Positions 1-11,327 of a stretch of DNA of 64,000 nucleotides are shown here, one piece after another. Both the position numbers and the translations under genes were made by a program. Below the pieces are notes generated by a model. It worked only from the letters and a program-made list of their open reading frames with translations. It did no database searches and was not told the DNA's origin. Source of the DNA: Erigeron canadensis (Eukaryota > Streptophyta > Magnoliopsida > Asterales > Asteraceae); the NCBI RefSeq assembly GCF_010389155.1, contig NC_057769.1, positions 19,220,735 through 19,284,734 of the forward strand, written 5' to 3'. Every line of letters starts with the position of its first letter. Position 1 is the stretch's first letter.

Positions 1-1404
1 CATATTTTTGTCATTTTCTCATTTTTCACATTATTATGGTTTTTATGACACTAAGAACTCTTTTTGTATTTTTATGACTCTAGCTATTTACAAACACAAA
101 CTTACAAAATTAGTTCTTTGAGAGATTTAATATGAATCAACATTCTTCATCCCATTGAGAAGAATTAACTTCTCAAATCAAGCCTTATCAAATGCTTTGG
201 TATACAGATCAGCTAAATTATCATCGGTTATAACCTTTTCCAAATGAATTAACTTCTTTTGGGCACAATCACGCAAGAAATGATGTCTAATGTCAATATG
301 TTTGGTGACCTTATGCATGACAGGGTTATTTGTAATGTCTATAGCTGACTTATTGTCTATTCTAATAGGGGTATCAAGAAAATCCATACCGTAGTCACGA
401 AGTTGTTGCTAAATCCACAATACCTGGTAACAACAGCTACCAGCAGCTATATACTCTGCCTCACATGAAGACTGAGCAACACATGTCTGCTTCTTGCATT
501 GCCACGATACTAATCTTCCTCCTAACAACTGACAACCTCCAGTCGTAGACTTTCTGTCATTGTTACAACCGCCAAAATCCGAAACAGTATATGCAACGAA
601 ATCAAACGTTCCTCCCATTGGATACCATAGACCAAGCCCTTGGTTTCCCTTAATATAACGTAGAATACGTTTTGCTGCAGTCAAATGTGACTCTTTCGGA
701 CTAGCTTGAAATCTAGCACAAAGACAAACAGCGAACATGATATCTGGACGCGAAGCAGTCAGATACATCAATGAGCCAATAATAGCACGATAATAAGTTG
801 CATCCACAAGTTCATTTTTCGGATTAAGAACTCCCTAAACCATGATTTTGCTGAATAGGAGTACCATATGTCTTGGACTCTAACATTTGAAACCTCTCCA
901 AGATGTCATCGACATACTTAGACTGGTGAATAAAGAATACATCTTCCCTTTGATCTACTTGTAGTCCGAGGAAAAATTGTAATTCCCCCATAGCACTCAT
1001 TTCAAATACATTTTTCATGCTCATTTCAAACTCTTTGCACATCTTTATATTAGATGAACCAAAAATGATATCGTCCACGTAAACTTGTACAATTAGATAA
1101 TCTCGCTTCTTCCACTTGATAAACAATGTGCTGTCTATCGATCCTCTTGTAAATCCATTTGTCAACAAATGCGTCGACAATTTTTCATACCACACTCTGG
1201 GTGCTTGATGCAATCCATAAAGAGCTTTATCCAATCGATATGCTCTTCTTCGATAATTCGGATCTTCAAACCCCGGTGGTTGGTAAACATACACTTCTTC
1301 TTTGACTTCACCGTACAAGAAGGCACTCTTAACGTCTAACTGATACACCTTTATACCTTTGAAACTTGCAAAAGCTAAAAATAACCTTATAGCTTCAATC
1401 GTAG
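1..1404 (-). pseudogene. Ty1/copia RT and RNase H fragment, truncated by element A
   Basis: This is the 3' part of a copia pol gene read on the minus strand. From 1404 downward one can read the RT motif YQLDVKSAF, the RT active site YVDD (near 1075), FFLGLQ, then RNase H with the SCEAEY block (near 455) and the LADLYTKAF tail (near 190). Frames break at about 820 and 400, and stop codons fall between the blocks, so it is dead. The reading frame of RT runs without a gap right up to 1404, where the LTR of element A begins, showing that RT was cut there. It is a different subfamily from A and B. Bases 1-130 hold only AT-rich sequence that could be the 3' end of this element. Confidence 0.9.
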
Positions 1405-1726
1405 TGTAATAACACGATTTCTGCTATGGATTCGATCTCAACAATGGCGTTTCAAGTGTGTGTGTTCTTGGTGTGTTTAGTGTGTGTGATTTTCTAGAGA
1501 GGGAGAGAAAGAGACGATCTATATATGTTGTATGTGTAAAAATGGATAAAAGGCTTAATGGTTGTTATGATTTCTAATGTATTGAGGGTATTTATACTCT
1601 AATATTACAAATATCCTTATTGTCATATCTAACCCCTCAATATTAGAAATCATTTCACCATATCTTAACAACAATTAAGTCCACTAACTTAAATTACAAT
1701 TTATCACTATTTTTGGATTTCTAACA
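1405..1726 (-). repeat. 3' LTR of copia element A (322 bp)
   Basis: Begins TGTAATAACACG and ends TTTCTAACA on the plus strand, directly followed by the purine tract (complement). Ends match the LTRs of element B, but the middle is much more divergent from A's own 5' LTR (12497-12818) than expected for one insertion. Confidence 0.9.
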
Positions 1727-1738
1727 TTCTCCCCCTTT
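1727..1738 (-). promoter_or_regulatory. Polypurine tract of element A
   Basis: Minus-strand AAAGGGGGAGAA lies immediately upstream of the 3' LTR. This is the usual RNase H-resistant primer for plus-strand DNA synthesis. Element B has the equivalent at 14161-14172. Confidence 0.85.
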
Positions 1739-4318
1739 GTGATATATTGTAATGAATGAATGAAGTACGTGTTATTTTGTCTTGTAGGAATTAAGTTGAT
1801 GAGCCCGATGGTGAAGACAATTGATGTGATGAAACAAGTCTTCAAAGTTTTTTCATTGTCTCTGGGGAACTTGAATCAATCATGGTCTTGGACTTCTTGT
1901 AGTTAAAACATTATGAAATTCTCAATGTTCTGTTTGAACAGAGAATAAAATGAATGAGTCTAGAATCTTTGAAAATTGTTGAACCGTGAATCAGAGTTGT
2001 CTTTTGAAATGCGGAAGGTATAAATTTGGCTTTGGTTCTTCAATCTTCGATTCTTGAATGAAAATTTGTTTTCTTGGAATGAAGTATCAAAAACTTAAAC
2101 TCTCCCCCTTGATATATGCATTGAAGCTTCTTGATTTGAAGATCTTGAATGAAATGTGTTGATGAAGACTCTTTCGAAGTTTTACTTCTTTGTCTTGAAT
2201 CTTCCAATCAATCTTTCAACTTTTGTAGCTTTGATCTTTGTCATTTCAATCTTAAACACTTTGGAGAGTAAACTTTTGAACAAAAACTTTGAATTAATCA
2301 TGCTCCCCCTCAATTCATGAAAAAAACTTTCAAGAGAACATATTTCGGTGGCAAAATTCACTTCTTTTTCAGTCACAATTACATTTCATTTCATTCCACC
2401 TTTACTCCATCAAATAATCTTTTTCTTTCTCAATCAATCATAATCTTTTTCTCCCCCTCATAATGACAAAGTTGGGAACCAATGTCATTATGCAAACATT
2501 GATTGATAAAATGCGAAAAGAAACCTTTTGCATGGTGGTTTTTTGTGTTTGTGAGATAAGAAATGAAAGACCGGATAAGGATGATCCGTTAACATGTTCA
2601 AAAATCAAAAGGATTAATGAAATGACCGAAAGAAATGTATGACATTTTTTGGATTTCATATGTAACATTGAAGTATGCACAAAGCAATTTTCTAACATAG
2701 TTTGGTCTTGTAGCTTTTCAACTATGAGATTGCTTCAAAGAATAGAAATCATGGTTAGTGTCACCTAAGGCGTTCGATAACCACAATCTATTATCCTTAA
2801 AGATTTGTTAGGAAACATCCGAGGTCACTGATAGACTTCTCGTTTACTCAATAATCACATAAATGTAATTATGAGACCTACGTTGAATGTTGGAAAATAT
2901 GTTAGCATTGGTAGGATTTCGATTTGATCATCGTGGAATATCAATTAAGATATCACTACAAATGTTCCAGCTATATCACATAGATATGCAATAATATCAC
3001 AAAGATATGACTCAAATGTGTCTTAAGAAAAATGAATAAGGATCAAAATAATGATCAAGCAAGATAGCTCTAGACACAAAGTGATCAAATGAAGTCGGGG
3101 ACTGGAGCAGAATGTCTTTCTTTTTCAATATCAACATCTTCCAAATGAAGAGTCAATAGAGATATGAAAAATCTCCGTGAAAAATGAAACAAGCATTTGT
3201 TAAGAAACACTTGAGTAGTTAGGCAAAGATGTGCATCGCTTCATTGGGTCCATGAAGTCTTAATCAAGATATCAACAAATGACATCTGATATAAATGTGT
3301 TTACCCGGCGATTTGAGAAAGTTTAGGGAAGGGTGTCAATTGTTTTAACCCTTTTCTCACAACATATCACCATAACTTCTCACTTTTCGACTTTACTCCC
3401 TCTATCCTAGTTGCACGATACCATCATCACTCAAGATACCCTTACAAAGAAGTAGAAACTCCGGGGTTAGAACTCATCGGCGATGATGAAGTTCATGGAG
3501 TGAACGAATCGCTCAAGTGCAAACTAAACACCGAACTTCAAATGATGAAAAGTCATTTGAAAATCATCAAATGTGTGTATGAAAATGATTTGTAAACACA
3601 TTTGAAGTTTTGAATGTTTTGAAATCACAAACTTCCCCTTAATCTATACAAAGGTATATCAAAAGTGTTTTCATAGAAAGGTAGAGCAAAAATTGTTTTA
3701 TGTGAAATCAAAAGAGTAAAATCTTTGTTTGTGATATATACAGAAAAATTTTGCGAGTCTAAAAGTGAACAAGAAATATAAAGTTTTCGCTTCAACAACT
3801 ATGTTCATAGTAGAAATACTAGGGAGTACACAAAGGCGTTCGATCCTTCGCATCTTACATCAACAAGTTGGATGCAAAATAAAACATTTAAGCACAAATT
3901 TGACTCAATTAATTGTTCAAGATGAGACAACTTAGGAGTACACAAAGGCGTTCAATCCTTTGCTTCTCATATCAACAATTGAGAGTAAAAGAATCTTTTG
4001 GCGGAAAAAATAATTATTTTGGAAATAAATAAAATCTTTGAAGTACGGGTTGCATACAGAGTATATGCAAGTCATTATGAAATAAATAAAACTTTAAGAC
4101 CGGGTTACATACATAGTATATGTAAACCATTTTGATATAAATAAAACTATGAAGCCCGGGTTACATACATAGCATATGTAAGCCACTTTGAAAAAGGAAA
4201 GAAAAAAAATTAAGAAAAACTTTTTGTTATTTTTCAAAATTTTATATTTTTGTATTTGATTTTTGTCTTTTCAACTTTTGTATTTTGTTTTTCAAGAATG
4301 TATCAAGAACAAAATAAG
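1739..4318 (-). other. Long 3' noncoding region of element A with hairpins
   Basis: About 2.6 kb between RNase H and the polypurine tract contain no long ORF. SIRE-type elements may carry an env-like ORF in this position, but none is visible here. The region holds hairpin-forming units: 3458-3501 (ACTCC...GGAGT with inner GAACT/AGTTC pairing) and 3911-3980 (stem AATTGTT...AACAATT enclosing a GTACACAAAGGCGTTC loop). A second copy of the loop motif lies at 3823-3846 and a shorter AAGGCGTTCGAT at about 2768. Most blocks recur in element B (14173-16945). Confidence 0.75.
4045..4195. repeat. Tandem repeat, about 50-bp unit, three copies
   Basis: Three diverged copies of a unit with the core CGGGTTRCATACA, then ATATG and an AAATAAATAAA tail. 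The same family is present with about four copies in element B at 16610-16825. Confidence 0.8.
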
Positions 4319-6241
4319 TTAAGGTTCAAGATTTAACATGCCAAGATTAGAGATAAGAAAGTTAAACCTTTTCTCATCCAATGGTTTAGTGAACAAATCT
4401 GCAAGCTGATAGTTAGTTCCCACAAAGTAGAGCTCGATATCACCTTTCTCAATACGATCTTTGAGAAAATGATATCTCACATCAATATGCTTTGATCGAG
4501 AGTGGTTTACTGAGTTGACTGCAATAGCAATGGCACTTTGAGATTCACAATAGATGGGAATATGATCATATTTCAGACCATAATCAGTAAGTTGAGTCTT
4601 CATCCATAACACTTGAGCACAACAACTAGCCGCAGCCACATATTCAGCTTCAGCTGTTGATAGTGACACACAATTTTGTTTCTTGGAAGACCAACTCACA
4701 ATTTTATCACCCAAAAGTTGTAAAGTACCAGAAGTGCTCTTGTGATCAAGCTTACAACCTGCATGATCTGCATCTGAATAGGCAGTTAGATTGAATCCAG
4801 TATCCCTTAGATACCAGAGACCTAAATTGGGTGTACCCTTCAGATAACGAAATATTCGTTTCACAGCTTAAAAATGTAAATTAGTTGGAGCAGCTTGATA
4901 CCTAGCACACATACATGTTGCAAACATTATATCTGGGCGAGATGCTGTAAGATACAACAATGAACCAATCATACTTCTATATCTCTTTTGGTCAAATGGT
5001 TTCCCATTTTTATCAGCATTAATACTTGTACGAGCAGCCATTGGAGTTGAAATTGAAGAACAAGTAGTCATATCAAACTTTTTCAACATGTCATGAATAT
5101 ACTTACCTTGTGATATGAAAATACCATTTGGTAGTTGTTTGATTTGAAGACCCAAAAAGTAGTTCATTTCCCCAATCATGCTCATTTCAAAATGATTAAC
5201 CAAAAGAGATGAAAAGTTTTGACAAAATGTTTGACTGGTTGACCCAAAGATAATGTCATCAACATATATTTGGACAAGAAGAACATGCTTACCTTGTTTG
5301 CGAATGAATAGGGTAGGGTCAATTGTGCCTTTGGTAAAGCCACCTCTAATCAAGAAAGTAGATAAGGAATCATACCATGCTTGGGGTGCTTGCTTAAGAC
5401 CGTAGAGTGCCTTGTCTAACCTGTAGACATGGTTTGGTCTTTTGTGATCAACAAAACCTTCTGGTTGTTCAACGTAAACTTCTTCTTTGAGATCACCATT
5501 CAAGAAAGTTGTCTTCACATCCATTTAAAACACGGTGAAGTTTCTGAATGCAGCATAAGCTAAGAAGATCCGAATGGCTTCCATTCTTGCAACTGGAGCA
5601 AAAGTTTCGTCGAAATCAACACCAGGTTGTTGGCAATAACCCTTTGCAACTAATCTTGCTTTGTTCCTTACTACCACTCCATTCTCATCCTTCTTGTTCT
5701 TGAAAATCCACTTTGTACCAATAGGTTCATTTTTCCTTGGGTTAGGAACTAATCTCCATACATTCAGTCTCTCAAACTGAGCGAGTTCGTCTTGCATAGC
5801 TTTGACCCATTCTGGATCTGGAAGAGCTTCAGAAACAATTTTGGGTTCAATGTTGCTAAGAGAAAGTGCAACAAGACACTCATTCACTGAAGTACGAGTA
5901 GTTACTCCGGCTTGTGGATCTCCAATTATGTTATCAACAGGATGATCTTTTCGCATACGTGACCATTTGCGATCATGAGGAAGAGGATCTTGTTGATTGA
6001 CATCAACATCATTAAAACCAGAGTTTTGCTGAGAGATGGAATCATAGCATGGTAGAACAGCTTCCTCGTAAGATGGATGATCGAAGTCAAGAGGCACATA
6101 CATTTGGAGTGTTTATCGGATTGGTAGTCTGGGTAAATTGGGTAGGTTGTTCTTGAACATTCACTGGCGAAGAATTATCAGGAGAGGATTGAGAAGAAGA
6201 ATCATTAGAAGAGGATGAAGAACTACTACTTGAAGAAGTAG
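4319..6241 (-). pseudogene. Element A reverse transcriptase and RNase H
   Basis: Minus-strand pol 3' half. The RT start reads [11 protein letters not shown] and [20 protein letters not shown] (near 5590-5700). The catalytic YVDD is in [10 protein letters not shown] near 5255, followed by FFLGLQ-type YFLGLQI, then RNase H with the SLSTAEAEYVAAASC block (near 4640) and the C-terminal LADLFTKPLDEKRF (near 4340). A stop at 5525 separates the RT N-terminus from [10 protein letters not shown], a second at about 4865 lies between RT and RNase H, and another break is near 6104-6260. The same region in B is at 16946-18700. The enzyme would copy element RNA into DNA, but the stops make it nonfunctional as read. 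Confidence 0.9.
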
Positions 6242-6260
6242 CAACTTGCTCAACAGAACT

Positions 6261-7790
6261 TTATAATGATTCATGAAGGTTGTCAGGAACTGGATCATTG
6301 TTCGGAATTGGTTCAATGATGACTTGAGGTTCCTCATCATGAATCAGTTTTGAATTGTAGAATTCTTCAAAAAGAATGTCTAACCCATCACTCGTTGGAG
6401 CTGGAAACTTCTTGAATTTGGATGCTAAAGTAGAAGTCCTTGATGAAGTACTTGAATCACTTGGACCATTATTTGTTGGTAGCAAACTTTCTTGCTTGAA
6501 AATCATGCCTGACATCTCATCAAACCAAACATTCATTGTTTCTTGAATCGTATTTGTTCGGTGATTATAGATTCGATAGGCAATTGATGTCTTGGAATAA
6601 CCAACAAAGTACTCTTCATCATCCTTCTTCTCGAACTTTCCAAGATTCTCCCGATCATTCAGAGTATAACAAACACACCCAAAGATATGAAAATAGTTGA
6701 TGTTGGGTTTCCGTTTGTTAACAACCTCATAAGGAGTCTTCTTAAAACGTTGATTAACAATGGACCGATTCTGAGTGTGACAAGCAGTGTCAACAGCTTC
6801 AGCCCACATATTGGAAGGTAACTTAGAATAAGCTAGCATGGTTCTTGCAACTTCCACAAGCGTTCGATTTCTCCTTTCAACGACACCATTTTGTTGTGGG
6901 GTACGAACCGCAGAGAATTGGTGAGTAATGCCTTTGGATTTACAAAATTCATCAAACACGGCATTTTTGAACTCAGTTCCGTTATCCGAACAGATGTAAC
7001 GAACTGGAAGTTGAAGATTTACTTGAGTAGAAGTGATGAAATCGATCAAAGTTTGAGTTGTTTCATCTTTGGAGGCAAGAAACTTGACCCAAGTATATCT
7101 TGAATAATCATCAACGATAACCAAAATGTATCTCTTCCCATTTCGGCTTTGAACTTTCATTGGTCCACAAAGATCCATGTGAAGCAAATGAAGAGGTGCT
7201 AAAGAATTTGGAGATTTTTTGGGTTTATGAGAAGCTCGTTTTATCTTCCCAACGGCACAAGAAGGACAGACATGCACACTTTCATACTTATAGTCTGGCA
7301 AGCCTTTAACAAGATGCTTATTGACTAAAGTATTGATGGTAGGAAAATTTAGGTGAGAAAGTCTTCTATGCCACAACCAAGAATTCTTTGAAGTAGCCTT
7401 TGAAATGAGACAAATATTATCGGTTGGTTGGTTATCATCAAGATTGACGGTAAAGAGGTTATCATCGCGGTCACCACACAAAATGTCAATTCCATCTAGA
7501 GTTTGGACTTTGCACAGAGATTGTCGAAAAAGAACTTGAAGGTTGTTGTCACAGAACTGTCCAACACTGAACAAGTTATGACTCAGGCCTTCAACATAAT
7601 GAACTTTCTTAATGACAATTCCGTTTCTCTCAATATCTCCATAACCTAGAATTGGAGCGAAATTATTGTTTCCAAAACGAATAGTTCCCATGAATCTTTC
7701 AATAAAATTCTTGAGCAATGATTTATTGCCAGTCATGTGTTTTGAACACCTGGAATCGAGTATCCAAACATAGATGGTTATTTCCTTCAA
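6261..7790 (-). pseudogene. Element A protease, GAG-pre-integrase and integrase
   Basis: A 509-codon open frame. The aspartic protease motif reads WILDSRCSKHMTG at the N-terminus; the usual active site is D-S-G, so G to R is expected to inactivate it. Next is the H-H-C-C zinc-binding region (WHRRLSHLN...CPSCAVGK), then the integrase core with HMDLCGPM, SDNGTEF and QQNGVVERRN, so the D,D,E residues are kept here. The C-terminal part includes the YFVGYS segment and a Ser/Thr-rich linker towards RT. Integrase inserts cDNA into the host genome. B has the reverse pattern: intact D-S-G but a damaged integrase. Confidence 0.9.
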
Positions 7791-7798
7791 TCAAAAAT

Positions 7799-9486
7799 TT
7801 AACCGACTTTAGGTACCCACTTAAAGACGGGTCCTTTGTGGTTAGTTAATACAGGCAGGGGGTATAACTTAGGATATGCATACAAACATGCTTTCGAATC
7901 AACATACTTGTTAACAAGCACATTATCAACAAGCACATTTGGATTAAACAAACGAGTATTAACACACGAATCAAAAGTGACATGTCTACCACCATTCAAA
8001 CCATACAAATAAAAACGAGAATTAACATTGTTTACACCATCACAAGGCATTGCCTTGGCATCATTAACATTTGTTTTCAAAGATGACTTAAAAGATAAAT
8101 TGTTTGAAACATCAGAAACAAGCTTCTTCTTACTACCCGCTTTTCTCCTTTGCCTTTTCTTCTTTTTCTCAACTTTAGTGATCTTAGGTACTAATGACTT
8201 AGCTACCCATTTAGACTCACTAATCAATCTCTTTTCACCTTTTGGATTGACACTAAGAAGATTAGAACGAGAGTTTTGAAGCACTTTTATCTTTTTAGAC
8301 TCTTTTGAAGGTGCAGAAACTTCTTGTTTCTTAGGTTTATCGTGAGAAAACCAGCCATATCTATCCCTATATCTAGTTGCACCATTTGTAGTATCCCTAG
8401 TTAGCAAAACAGAGCTAAACCTAGATACTTTAGAAGTTGAACTAGAATGAGAGCTAGATGAAGAAACATTTGAATTGATTTCCAGAAGTTTCACTTTGTT
8501 GTATTTGATTTTGGGATTGGTCTCATCTTGTTTGGTTTTAAGATGCTTTTCCGGGGTAGGACACTTTGTTTTTAACTTATTGATTCTTGGTTTAGTGACA
8601 GTCTTTGGTTCAGTTTTGATGAGTTTTGAAATAACCCGTTTCTTTGAATAATATGAAGTTGGAGCTTTGAAAAACGATTTTGGAGATTCCTCCTTTGATT
8701 CAATCTTTGATTTTGGTAGATTCAATCTTTTTCTCAGTTTCAGAATCAAAAACATATTCTCCCTCCATGAATTTATGAAAATCATTTATGGTGAATGGTG
8801 AAACCGGAGAAAATTTTGAAAAATCAGGAGTTTTGTTTTCCAACTTCACACTATTGATAGTCTCAGGAATAAAATCAACTTGAACTGACACATCTTTGGT
8901 TTCAGAAGAAAATTGAGTAGAAGTATCAATACCTATACTAGCACAAAGCTTAGGGTGAACAACTAACTCTTCAGGAAACTCACAAGTGAAAAACCTAAAG
9001 TAGTACCATATCAAAACTAAACTATGCGCAAGTTCGTCATAAGATAAATCAGATTGCACATAATCATCAGTTATTACAGTAGCAGTATTTTGACATGAAC
9101 ACTCAAAAGAATCAGTCAAGGTTTGGGTGGAGGAAACAGTAGATGAAACACAAGTAGTCTGAGTGGAATGGTCTACTAAAAGACTGAAATTAGTTTGGGT
9201 AGAAACATTCACACAAACTTTCTTGATATCAACTACAACTGATTCATTCTTTGAATTCGGACTTTGAGACTGTAGATTATTAATAAGTTTTTGTTGAGAT
9301 TCTACCTTTTGTTGTAAACCTTCTATTTTTTTTTTCCAAAAATGTGGATGGAACATACAATTTAGTTGGTTTAGGTGGGGAAACGACAAATTCTTGGTTT
9401 TGAAAATTAGACGCAATCTCTTCTAATTCAAAAATTGATGACTTTTTCTTTCCGTAAGAAGTATTGATAGCATCATAATTAACCAA
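7799..9486 (-). pseudogene. Element A linker between gag and protease
   Basis: Overlapping open stretches at 7799-8785, 8700-9416 and 9280-9486 correspond to one ancestral reading frame broken by frameshifts. It is rich in Lys, Ser and Thr, has repeated ST-Q-T blocks (near 9090-9210) and a heptad-like segment around LQQKVESQQKLINNLQSQ (near 9290). No enzyme domain is recognisable. The matching region in B is 20251-21890. Long spacers between gag and protease are seen in SIRE/Maximus-type elements; its role is unknown to me. Confidence 0.75.
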
Positions 9487-9498
9487 AATTTATTGTTT

Positions 9499-11327
9499 TC
9501 AATTTTTCTCAACTTTGTCATCCAATGGATGAATGAATTGTTGAACCATACCAAGTCTTAAAAACTTTTCATCATACAAGGGTTCGATCTTGTCTTTGGC
9601 TTTTTGCAATGGAGTGATATTCTCAAATCCCAACCCAAGAAAAAGTTCTGATTTATCAATCTTTAACTTATTAAAATAGGCAGTGAAATCCAAAAGAGGG
9701 TTTTGTTCAACTTTGTACAACTTTTCTTGATAGAAAAGTATATTCTTTTTATGTTTCTCAATTTGTCTTTCAAGATTTTCAATCTCAATGCCTTTTTAAA
9801 AAACAATTATGATTTAAATCAAAAACTTTTCTTTCAAGTACAATTGTTTTTGGTGTAGCTTCTTGAAGCTTCTTATTCAGAATATCAACATCCATTTGTC
9901 TCACATTTGCACGAAGCCATTCATTGGTCTTTTGAACTTCAAGATCTTGATTCGCTTTTTCAAGATCAAGAATGGTCTTTTCTAAATTATGACACTTTTC
10001 CAATTACTTAGAGTCAGGAGACGCATTCATTTCACATTCTTTAACCAACATTTGTTCTTTATAGTTTTGAAATTCTTGTTTCATAGCATCATACTCAAAA
10101 AGTAGTTTAGAATTTTCTTCAAGAAGTTTTGTGTACTCCCTTTTTGAAAATAAAATGTTATTTTTCAATTTCTTGTTTTTGTTGGCTAAAGAAGTGTAAT
10201 GATTCGTCAAGTTTGATAAGGCAATTCTACAAGACTCTTTATCCTTAATTGATGAAAGAGTAGAGTCGAGATTTACCTCATCATCGGGATATTCCTCATC
10301 AGTGTTGTCTTATCTTTCTCCACGATTTGTTTCTCAGTTTCTGCTTTCTTGTCTCTTTTCTTGGAACCAGTTATTTCACCTTGTTCAAAACTCTTGTGAT
10401 GATATTGTTCCTTCTTTGGAAATGCACTTGTTGATGAAGTTCAAAGATTGTTGTTAGTTGGCCTCGCTTTGAAATATTTTTTCTTGAAATGCTTAGTCAC
10501 AGCGGCAAGAGCTTGGTAGAATTCATCAGGAACACCATCTCTTGGAGCCAAGTAACCTTCTCCCTCCTCATCAGATGAAGAAACAACAGTCATTTGTCTT
10601 TTAAAAGCCTCAGAAACCTTTCGTTCAACAACCAATGCCAAAGGATCAGTAGATACAACTTCTGGCACTTTGTTGAGTGAATATTTGCTTAGAACTTGTG
10701 GCTCATTCAACTTGAAAGATTCATAAAGAGTATGAATGGTGAATTTGGTCAGATCTTGATGTTGTTTGATTTGAGTCCCATAATCTTCCCATTCGGGACC
10801 AAGTGCTTTGATAAATTTTATGTTCAGCTCAGTCTCATCTTTCTTGACTTTGTTCTTTCTCAGTTCATTGATCACATTGCAAAATCTGTAGTAGACGGAC
10901 TTAAGAGATTCATTTGGTGATTTCTGAAAATTGTCAAACTCAGTTAAGACATTTGTCAGTCGAATTGTTGAGGTTACATCAGAACCTTCCATTTGTCTAG
11001 CAACTTCATCCCAAATCTCCTTTGCTGTGTCATAAGAATCAACTGAGCCATAGATCTCATCAGGAAGTGCTTGATATAAGCCTGATCTAGCTCTGTTGTC
11101 AGCAGCAGTATTTGTTCGGCATTCAAAAGATCAGGAGTCAAAATAGCACCGGTAGTAGGATGACGATGCATAGCAAGTCCATTGATGATTGAGTCCTTAA
11201 GCATGTGACCATTAGTCTAACGTTCCACATAATCCATGAACCTTTTCTTCCAAAGTCCATAATTACCATGATAAAGAATTGGTGGTCTTGTATCAGTACC
11301 TAGAGACAATGCTTCACGAGTAGTCAT
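9499..11327 (-). pseudogene. Element A gag, frameshifted and missing the zinc knuckle
   Basis: The ATG at 11325-11327 is chosen by alignment with the intact frame of B. The N-terminus carries GNYGLWKKRFMDYVER, then a CAG-to-TAG type stop near 11218. A loss of about 8 bp near 11117 shifts the frame before the AADNRAR region. The region 10441-10992 is the retrotransposon gag domain (FQKSPNESLKSVYYRF). At about 10308 roughly 245 bp present in B are absent, which removes the CCHC knuckle. The remainder (9499-10210) is a long coiled coil. Gag normally forms the particle and binds genomic RNA; this copy could not. Confidence 0.9.

Noticed and set aside
2182..3000. Short open frames in the 3' region of element A (and 14207-15365 of B)
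   Set aside because: Under 90 codons, not kept between A and B, biased towards repeat composition; judged noncoding.
8028..8279. Plus-strand open frame rich in Phe and Leu inside element A (also 20471-20881 in B)
   Set aside because: Antisense shadow of the Lys/Glu-rich linker; not an independent gene.
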